Origin: an uncultured Veillonellaceae bacterium
GTDB taxonomy: Bacteria; Bacillota; Negativicutes; Veillonellales; Dialisteraceae
NCBI GenBank assembly: GCA_927353735.1
Contig: CAKMIA010000006.1
Location: 1-64,000 of the forward strand
Length of the DNA stretch: 64,000 nt
Direction of reading: 5' to 3'
The position numbers and the translations under genes were made by a program. Under the pieces are notes generated by a model. The model worked only from the letters and a program-made list of their open reading frames with translations, did not search any database and had not been told where the DNA came from. Of this stretch, positions 56,683-64,000 are shown piece by piece (the first letter of the stretch is position 1; each line of letters begins with the position of its first letter).

Positions 56683-56714
56683 ACAAAGAGCACAGAGGTC
56701 TTCCCCTGTGCTCT
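56683..56714 (-). terminator. terminator after mrr
   Basis: AGAGCACAG and CTGTGCTCT form a perfect 9-bp stem on the minus strand, then TTTGTGT. Confidence 0.75.
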
Positions 56715-56717
56715 CTT

Positions 56718-57665
56718 TTAGTCTTCATATTCATTGAATACGTCCGTATCCACCGCTTTGATCTCAAAGACCTTTTTCGTACGGACACCAAAATTGTATT
56801 CGATCATGTAGCTGGTCAGCTTTTCCCCGTCCATCAGAATGATATGCTGCTTTTCCGCATACTCCTTCGCCTGCCGGCTGAAGCTGGACGTGGTCACGAA
56901 CAGTCCCTGACCGCCTTTCCCGGCAATGGCCCCTACAAAGGCCTGTATTTCCGGGCGGCCCACCACATGATCCGGGCCCCACTTTTTCGCCTGAATGTAG
57001 ATCAGGTCAAAGCCGAGCTTGTCCTCCATGATGACGCCGTCGATGCCCTCGTCTCCGGTATAGCTCGTCGTATGCCCCGCATTTTCAAAGGTCCCGTAGC
57101 CCATCTTGGCCATGAGGTCCAGCACCATCTGTTCAAAGGCTTTCGGAGAAATGCGCATCACTTCTTCCATGAGGGAATCCTGCAGATCCCGCTGGATCTT
57201 CTGAAATGCATCATCCAGCAGATCATCCGGCGTCTCTTCATCCGCTTCATTCTGATATGACTCTTCCGAGGAAGAAGCCGGACATTTCTTTTTTGTGGAA
57301 TCTTCTCCGGCTTCTTCTTTGTCCAGATTGAGAAATTGCCGGAACGATTCAAACCGGGACAGCCATTTCGAATCGATCACCTCAGGCAGATCCCTGAGCA
57401 CCGCTTTCCCCTCGTCAGTGATGACAAGCATCCCCCGTACCGGTTTCTCTATCAGCCCTGCTTTTGTGAGATATGTACTGGCCCAACTCACCCGATTGGC
57501 AAATAAAGTGACGCGGCCACTTGGCAACATCTGAGAAACATCTTCATCAGTAAGGTGATAATATTCCTTCATTGCCCTTCTCACTTCTTTTATGCTGTGT
57601 CGCTGGCCATCTCCAAGAAATTTCAGCATTGGCACATGAAATTTATAATACTGCGGTACCGGCAT
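56718..57665 (-). CDS. mrr: Mrr-type restriction endonuclease
   Basis: The 315-residue protein has an N-terminal winged-helix Mrr_N domain (residues 1-~90, PVPQYYKFHVPMLKFLGDG...VSWASTYLTKAGLIEKP), a charged linker rich in Glu, Lys and Ser, and a C-terminal PD-(D/E)XK nuclease (FEQMVLDLMAKMGYG, GDEGIDGVI, FDLIYIQAKKW with D and QAK). Mrr acts on methylated foreign DNA (type IV) or under stress; no methyltransferase is adjacent, consistent with a solitary type IV enzyme. AAGGAGAGCATC lies before the ATG. Confidence 0.92.
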   Translation of the reverse strand: MPVPQYYKFHVPMLKFLGDGQRHSIKEVRRAMKEYYHLTDEDVSQMLPSGRVTLFANRVSWASTYLTKAGLIEKPVRGMLVITDEGKAVLRDLPEVIDSKWLSRFESFRQFLNLDKEEAGEDSTKKKCPASSSEESYQNEADEETPDDLLDDAFQKIQRDLQDSLMEEVMRISPKAFEQMVLDLMAKMGYGTFENAGHTTSYTGDEGIDGVIMEDKLGFDLIYIQAKKWGPDHVVGRPEIQAFVGAIAGKGGQGLFVTTSSFSRQAKEYAEKQHIILMDGEKLTSYMIEYNFGVRTKKVFEIKAVDTDVFNEYED

Positions 57666-57713
57666 GATGCTCTCCTTCGTTCCCCTCACGACACTCGTCA
57701 CAAAATGGAATTT

Positions 57714-58088
57714 CTATTCTTCCGGAAGCGGCTCCACTGCATAGCCGGTCTCTGCCAGGACGGCCAGCGCGCGGTCAAAATCCTTGTCCTTCGTCAATAT
57801 GTAGTCCGTATTATAGGTGGACACGGCAAAAAGGCCGATCCGGGCCGCTGCCAGCCGGGAGGACAGGTCTGCCAGAATGCCGACCAGTGAAAAATCCAGC
57901 GTCCCCTCCACGCGGAAGGCACGCCAGCCGTCGTCCCGCTTTTCCGCGTCCTCCGGGGCCTCTGCCGTGGGGCACACCAGAGAAATTTCCTCGTCGGTCA
58001 CGGCCAGAAAATGCCAGCGCTTCCCCGCTGCCGGCATCCGGCGGAGGCGGCAGATGGAAAATGCCTCATGCAGTACCTGAATCTTCAT
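57714..58088 (-). CDS. ACT-domain protein
   Basis: The 124-residue protein is built of an N-terminal strand-rich part and a C-terminal ACT fold: GTLDFSLVGILADLSSRLAAARIGLFAVSTYNTDYILTK, the pattern of ACT_7/CASTOR-like amino-acid-sensing proteins. ACT domains bind small ligands, usually amino acids, and regulate a partner; no partner is fused or obvious here. It follows crcB by 21 bp. No signal or membrane segment. Confidence 0.85.
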   Translation of the reverse strand: MKIQVLHEAFSICRLRRMPAAGKRWHFLAVTDEEISLVCPTAEAPEDAEKRDDGWRAFRVEGTLDFSLVGILADLSSRLAAARIGLFAVSTYNTDYILTKDKDFDRALAVLAETGYAVEPLPEE

Positions 58089-58109
58089 CCGTTGCTGTCC
58101 TCCCTGCTT

Positions 58110-58487
58110 TTACCCGTTCAGAAACCGCGCCGTCACGCTCCCCAGCCACACCGCGGCCAGTCCGCCTGCATTGCTGAGCAGTACATAGAGCAGCGCCAGC
58201 CCGTACTGGTGGGCCCGCCAGAGCAGCACCGTTTCATTGCCGAAGGAGGAAAAGGTGGTCAGCCCGCCCAGAAAACCTGTGATCAGCAGCAGATAGGCGT
58301 ACTCCGGCAGGCTGTCGAAGCGCTCGGTGAGGATCGTGAAAATCAGCCCGATGAGGAAGCACCCGAGGCCGTTTACCGCCAGCGTCCCCACCGGGAGCCC
58401 GCCGCCCCGGCTGAGCCATGAGGTGAGCCAGAAGCGGAGCGCACCGCCACAGGCGCACCCGGCCATGACCGCCAGTACCTTCATCAT
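58110..58487 (-). CDS. crcB: fluoride exporter CrcB/Fluc
   Basis: This 125-residue four-helix membrane protein exports fluoride as an antiparallel dimer. Signature segments are GGALRFWLTSW, PVGTLAVNGLGCFLIGL with the conserved Asn, and GFLGGLTTFSSF, the phenylalanine-box region. Two ATGs in tandem make the start ambiguous by one codon. A fluoride riboswitch was looked for in the 49-nt gap from hfq and none fits; the gene is read from the mut-miaA-hfq side. Confidence 0.93.
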   Translation of the reverse strand: MMKVLAVMAGCACGGALRFWLTSWLSRGGGLPVGTLAVNGLGCFLIGLIFTILTERFDSLPEYAYLLLITGFLGGLTTFSSFGNETVLLWRAHQYGLALLYVLLSNAGGLAAVWLGSVTARFLNG

Positions 58488-58536
58488 AGGACCGTCTCTC
58501 CGTTCTTTCTTTTCCCGTCAGATATCTGATAAGGCA

Positions 58537-58737
58537 TCAGAGTCTCTGCACGGTGGAAATGGCGTGCTTGTAGATCAGATGGGAGCCGTTCTCGCTCACA
58601 AGGAGCACCGTGAAGCTGTCGAAGGATTTGACCCGTCCCTTCAGCTGAACGCCGTTCATGAGGAAAATGCTGACCGGTGCATTTTCCTTTCTCGCGTCAT
58701 TCAGAAATGTGTCCTGTAAATTCATTTTCCCTTCCAT
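58537..58737 (-). CDS. hfq: RNA chaperone Hfq
   Basis: Hfq forms a hexamer ring that binds small RNAs and mRNAs. The 66-residue protein keeps the Sm1 motif [26 protein letters not shown] and Sm2 YKHAISTVQ, and ends right after the core, so it has no C-terminal tail. The first ATG (58737, AAAGGAGAACC upstream) lies 41 bp inside miaA; an ATG four codons later would still overlap. The miaA-hfq order is widely conserved. Confidence 0.95.
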   Translation of the reverse strand: MEGKMNLQDTFLNDARKENAPVSIFLMNGVQLKGRVKSFDSFTVLLVSENGSHLIYKHAISTVQRL

Positions 58738-59656
58738 TTGGTTCTCCTTTGATTTGTGAAATGACGAATTGTTCTATCGTATGATACCATATTTCCTCCG
58801 GCTCGCCGCGGGTCCGTTCAAACCAGCGGATATAGGGCATCCGCCGGTACCAGGTAAGCTGCCGCTTCGCGAAATGGCGGGTGTTTTTCCGGATCGCCTC
58901 CGCCGCTTCGGCGGGCGTGCATTCGCCGCGCACCGCAGGGATCATTTCCTTGTAGCCGATCCCGCTCATGGACTGCGCATCGGCAGGGACGCCCTCTGCG
59001 AGGAGCCGCCGCACCTCGTCCTCCAGGCCCGCGGCCATCATCAGATCCACCCGCCGATTGATCCGTTCATAGAGCCACGCCCGGTCCATGGTGAGCCCCA
59101 CCACCGGCCCGCTGTACACGAGGCCGCTGCTTTTCCCGGCCTGTGCGTCCGGCGCCAAGTCCAGCACCTCCAGCATCCGGATCATCCGCTGAGGGTCCAC
59201 AGGCAGCTCCGCCTCCGTTTTGCCCCGGCTGAGAAGTTCTTCCCTGAGCGCCTCCAGCCCGTGTGCTTCATAAAACTGATGCCACCGGCTTTTCCGTCCC
59301 TCACCGCGGGGCAGAAAGGTATAGCCCTCGAGCAGTCCCTGAATGTACAGCCCGGTCCCGCCGGCGATGATGGGCACCCGGCCGGCCTGATTCTCTTTCC
59401 GGATGATCTCACCGGCCAGCTCGGAAAAGCGCGCCGCCGAATAGGTCTCCCGCGGGTCGAGGCAGTCCACCAGATAATGGGGCACCCCGTCTGCCTCCTC
59501 CGGCGTCACCTTGGCCGTGCCGATATCCATGCCGCGGTACACCTGAAAGGCGTCGCCGGAGATGACGCAGCTCCCGAGCCGCTTTGCCAGCCGCACCGCC
59601 AGTGCCGTTTTTCCCGATGCGGTGGGACCGAGAATCGTGATGACCTGTCCCTTCAT
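58697..59656 (-). CDS. miaA: tRNA dimethylallyltransferase
   Basis: MiaA adds a dimethylallyl group to A37 of tRNAs that read U-starting codons. The 319-residue protein has the P-loop [13 protein letters not shown] (residues 8-20), the [22 protein letters not shown] block (usually SADSMQVY), [19 protein letters not shown], and [22 protein letters not shown] [16 protein letters not shown] near the C-terminus. It overlaps the methyltransferase stop by 4 nt (ATGA) and hfq by 41 nt. Confidence 0.96.
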   Translation of the reverse strand: MKGQVITILGPTASGKTALAVRLAKRLGSCVISGDAFQVYRGMDIGTAKVTPEEADGVPHYLVDCLDPRETYSAARFSELAGEIIRKENQAGRVPIIAGGTGLYIQGLLEGYTFLPRGEGRKSRWHQFYEAHGLEALREELLSRGKTEAELPVDPQRMIRMLEVLDLAPDAQAGKSSGLVYSGPVVGLTMDRAWLYERINRRVDLMMAAGLEDEVRRLLAEGVPADAQSMSGIGYKEMIPAVRGECTPAEAAEAIRKNTRHFAKRQLTWYRRMPYIRWFERTRGEPEEIWYHTIEQFVISQIKGEPNGRENEFTGHISE

Positions 59657-60438
59657 GGCTCGTTCCTCCCCGTTTCAATGACGCCGTAGGCGATGGTCTG
59701 GCCCCGCCGGCGGTGGACCTCCTGAAACAGCCCGTTCCGGAACACCTCCGAAAAGGGCCGCTCCTTCACGATGACCCGCAGCCGCGCGGCCCGCATGGCC
59801 TCCCGCAGGACGGCCTCGTCCAGCCGGTCATAGCAGGCGCCGCTCCGGAAGGCCTCCCGGTTATTGGCTTCCCGCTTCACCGGCCGCCGGAACATCGTAT
59901 CAAAATAAATCACATCCCAGGCATCATCCGCAGCGTGCCGCAGAAAATCCCGAAAATCCGCCCGGAGGAGCGTCACCCGCCGCAGCGCTGCGGTGACGGT
60001 CTCATCCGGATCAATAAAATGAGCCAGTCCGTCCTGCCCAATCTCCCAGAGTGCGGCGCTCTTTTCCAGCGCCGTCACCCAGCCTGTTTCCCCCAGATAC
60101 CATGACAGGACGATGGAGTCCTTCCCCTCTCCGAAGGTGCAGTCCAGCACGGTCCTCGCCTCCGGCGGGAGCAGGCTGCACAGCCGGTCGCTGCCGCCCC
60201 GCTCCATCTGGAGGAAGCGCAGTTTCGCCGTGCCCGTATGAAAGACATGCTCATGACCGGCTGACCACAGCGCCGGCCCCCGCTTGCCGTATACGAGAAA
60301 GCCTTCGGTGTCCCCGTTTTCCATGGCTTCAAAGGTGGGCTGTCTCGGGCAGTACGGCAGGCCGAGGAAGGCCGCGCGCTCCCGGGCCTTTTCCATTACC
60401 TCCGGCGGCGCCTTGTGTACCGTGGTGACAGCGATCAT
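59653..60438 (-). CDS. class I SAM-dependent methyltransferase, RsmJ-like
   Basis: The 261-residue protein has a Rossmann-type SAM-binding core: VLDCTFGEGKDSIVLSWYLG (residues ~120-140) and VIYFDTMFRRPVKREANNREAFR. That pair of motifs resembles the RsmJ/YhiQ family (16S rRNA m2G1516 in E. coli; DxTxGxGxD and YxDPMFP). The N-terminal ~100 residues (VTTVHKAPPEVMEKARERAAFLG) differ from RsmJ. The start at 60438 overlaps the mutL stop (ATGA). It sits between mutL and miaA. A role in RNA modification is inferred. Confidence 0.78.
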   Translation of the reverse strand: MIAVTTVHKAPPEVMEKARERAAFLGLPYCPRQPTFEAMENGDTEGFLVYGKRGPALWSAGHEHVFHTGTAKLRFLQMERGGSDRLCSLLPPEARTVLDCTFGEGKDSIVLSWYLGETGWVTALEKSAALWEIGQDGLAHFIDPDETVTAALRRVTLLRADFRDFLRHAADDAWDVIYFDTMFRRPVKREANNREAFRSGACYDRLDEAVLREAMRAARLRVIVKERPFSEVFRNGLFQEVHRRRGQTIAYGVIETGRNEP

Positions 60439-62342
60439 GTGCGGTGGAAAAGCCGTCCCATTTCCTCCGGCGTGAAGCGGACAATGGTCGGCCGTCCGTG
60501 CGGACATACAAAGGGCCTTGCGGTCTGGAACAGGTCATGGATCAGCTCGCGCATCTGCCGGATATTGAGCGGATCGCCCGCCTTGATGGCGCCCCGGCAG
60601 GCCGCATAGGCCATCATGCGGTGGCGCATGGTCTCCGGCGACGGCACATCCTTTTCGTGGAAGGCGATGAGGATATCCCGGATCACCCGCTCCATGTCGC
60701 TTTCCGACAGGTCCTCCGGCGCGCCGGTGACGCGGATCACATCCGGCCCGGCCTGCTCGATGGTGATGCCCAGCCGGCGCAGCTCCGCTTTCCGCGACAG
60801 CAGCAGCTCTGCATCGGCCGGTTCCGTATGGATGAGATAGGGGATGAGCAGTTCCTGTACGGGGATGCCCTCCGCCCGTTCCGCCAGCCGGTCATAGCGC
60901 ACCCGTTCATGGGCGGCATGCTGGTCGATGAGATAGAGGTCTTTCCCGTGCTGGCAGACGATGAAGCAGTCCGCCACCTGTCCGAGAGGGATCACCGGCT
61001 CCTGCGCCGGCCCCTCGGACTTTTCCTCAAAGAGCGCCGGCACCGGTTCTTCCTTCCGGGCCGCCTCAAATACGGACTGGTCCGACAGAAGCGTTTCCTT
61101 TTTCAGGACCGGCTTATAGTCTTCCCGGGGCTCGGCGGACAGTGTTTCCGCCATCGGCGGACGGGCCGCGTTCTTCTGGCCCATCCCGCCGAAGCTGCGG
61201 TTCTCCGCATAGGAGGCCGCCGGTTCTCCCCAGCGGCGCGCCGGTGCGGGCTCCTCCGCCGGCAGGGTCTTCTGCACGGTCTGCACCGTCTCCTCCGGCA
61301 GCGCGTCCTTTCCGGACGCATGGACCATCGCCGCGGCGATGTGCTCCGGCGCGTGCTGCGAGGTGAGCGTTCCCAGCACCGCATGATAGACGAGGCGGAA
61401 AATGCTCTGTTCATCCTCAAATTTGATCTCCCGCTTCTGCGGATGGACATTCACATCCACCGACTCCGGCGGCACCGTGAGATGCAGTATAAAGACGGGG
61501 AAGCCGTTCTTCGGCAGGAGAGAATGATAGGCATTGTCCACCGCCTTGGAAATGGTGCTGTTTTCCACCACGCGCTGATTGACGATGATGGTCTGCTGCT
61601 GGCGGCTGCTCTTCAGGAAGGACGGCTTGGAGATCATGCCCTCCAGCAGGATGTCCTCCGTTTCCTCCCGCACGTCCAGCATCTCTCCGGCCGTCTCCAG
61701 CCCGTACAGCGCAGACAGCGTATCCACCAGCCGGCCGTTTCCCGGCGTTTCCAGCACGGTGCGGCCGTTGTTGATGAGCCGGAAGGCGATGCCCGGATTG
61801 GCCATGGCCATCTTGCCCAGCATCTGATTGATGCGGCTGCTCTCCGTGCGCTCCGATTTCAGGAATTTCTTCCGCGCCGGCACATTGTAGAACAGGTCCG
61901 CTGCCTCCACGGTCGTCCCCGTGGGCGCCCCCGCCGGAGCGACGGATTTCACCTCGCCGCCCTCCACGCGCACCGCCGTGCCTTCTTCGGAATCCTTCGT
62001 GCGGGTCGTGATGGTCATACGGGAAATGGAGGCGATGCTGGCCAGCGCTTCCCCGCGGAATCCCAGCGAGGAAATGTGATAGATATTGTCCGCGGTCTGG
62101 ATCTTGCTCGTGGCATGGCGCACGATGGACAGCTTCGCGTCCTCCGGGGACATGCCGCAGCCGTCGTCCGTCACGCGGAGATAGGCTACGCCCCCCTCGG
62201 CGATCTCCGTCTCGATCTCCCGGGCGCCGGCGTCGATGGCGTTCTCCACCAGTTCCTTCACCGCATTGACCGGCCGCTCCACCACCTCGCCGGCGGCGAT
62301 CTGGCTGGCCGTCACTGCATCCAGTACATGAATCAAAGCCAT
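60435..62342 (-). CDS. mutL: DNA mismatch repair protein MutL
   Basis: MutL couples mismatch recognition to strand incision. The 635-residue protein has the GHKL ATPase motifs ENAIDAGA, DDGCGM, RHATSKI and SLGFRGEALASI, a variable linker (residues ~330-440, rich in Pro, Glu and Ala), and a C-terminal endonuclease domain with DQHAAHERVRYD (last motif Asp in place of Glu), ACRGAIKAGD and CPHGRPT. So it is the nicking type found in bacteria without MutH. It follows mutS directly with no gap. Confidence 0.96.
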   Translation of the reverse strand: MALIHVLDAVTASQIAAGEVVERPVNAVKELVENAIDAGAREIETEIAEGGVAYLRVTDDGCGMSPEDAKLSIVRHATSKIQTADNIYHISSLGFRGEALASIASISRMTITTRTKDSEEGTAVRVEGGEVKSVAPAGAPTGTTVEAADLFYNVPARKKFLKSERTESSRINQMLGKMAMANPGIAFRLINNGRTVLETPGNGRLVDTLSALYGLETAGEMLDVREETEDILLEGMISKPSFLKSSRQQQTIIVNQRVVENSTISKAVDNAYHSLLPKNGFPVFILHLTVPPESVDVNVHPQKREIKFEDEQSIFRLVYHAVLGTLTSQHAPEHIAAAMVHASGKDALPEETVQTVQKTLPAEEPAPARRWGEPAASYAENRSFGGMGQKNAARPPMAETLSAEPREDYKPVLKKETLLSDQSVFEAARKEEPVPALFEEKSEGPAQEPVIPLGQVADCFIVCQHGKDLYLIDQHAAHERVRYDRLAERAEGIPVQELLIPYLIHTEPADAELLLSRKAELRRLGITIEQAGPDVIRVTGAPEDLSESDMERVIRDILIAFHEKDVPSPETMRHRMMAYAACRGAIKAGDPLNIRQMRELIHDLFQTARPFVCPHGRPTIVRFTPEEMGRLFHRT

Positions 62343-64000
<1,658 letters not shown>

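Noticed and set aside
58488..58536. Fluoride riboswitch before crcB
   Set aside because: The 49-nt gap has no crcB-motif core and is too short for it.

Overview
The window reads as the chromosome of a diderm Firmicute of the class Negativicutes (Veillonellaceae or Dialister/Megasphaera-like; placement inferred, not tested). The core genes are Firmicute in type: GatCAB amidotransferase, TrmFO, Mini-RNase III next to cysS, a T-box leader, HslV with a Firmicute-type N-terminus. A 1439-residue type V autotransporter with a C-terminal beta-barrel shows that the cell also has an outer membrane. The DNA is GC-rich. Most genes lie on the minus strand, with strong AGGAGG-type ribosome sites and sigma70-like promoters. 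I saw no transposase, integrase, phage gene or CRISPR array.

Layout: 1-9 kb holds the start of an exported protein, a cupin, class II aldolase, a flavin reductase, an aldo/keto reductase and an ABC importer with three substrate-binding genes. 9-15.6 kb holds rpmF, a small exported protein, an amino-acid permease, thrC coupled to a TVP38-type membrane protein, tRNA-Lys(CTT), a membrane acyltransferase-like protein and LemA. 15.6-22.5 kb is a uvrB-uvrA-uvrC excision-repair operon. 22.6-28 kb is the autotransporter, flanked by structured, repeat-bearing non-coding DNA. 28-34 kb is gatC-gatA-gatB plus a small membrane protein, then cysS-mrnC under a cysteine T-box. A 212-nt folded RNA of unknown class lies between a perfect promoter and that T-box. 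34-43 kb holds a sirtuin, an HD protein, a DUF1858-like protein, an ECF S component with a folded leader, a DEAD-box helicase, two coupled DUF805 proteins and an M20 amidohydrolase. 43-50.8 kb holds birA and the dprA-topA-trmFO-hslV-hslU series. 50.8-56 kb holds a secreted esterase, an MFS exporter and, on the opposite strand, yraN-tag-yifB. 56-64 kb holds an iron-sulfur-type flavoprotein, an Mrr endonuclease, an ACT protein, crcB, hfq, miaA, an RsmJ-like methyltransferase, mutL and the 3' part of mutS.

Genome maintenance dominates: UvrABC, MutSL, Tag, DprA, TopA, YifB and Mrr. Translation and tRNA functions come second: GatCAB, CysS, TrmFO, MiaA, Mini-III, L32, tRNA-Lys. The observations most worth follow-up are the unassigned RNA upstream of the cysS T-box, the folded leader of the ECF S-component gene, the direct repeats that bracket the autotransporter, and the ABC importer with three binding proteins for one permease/ATPase pair.
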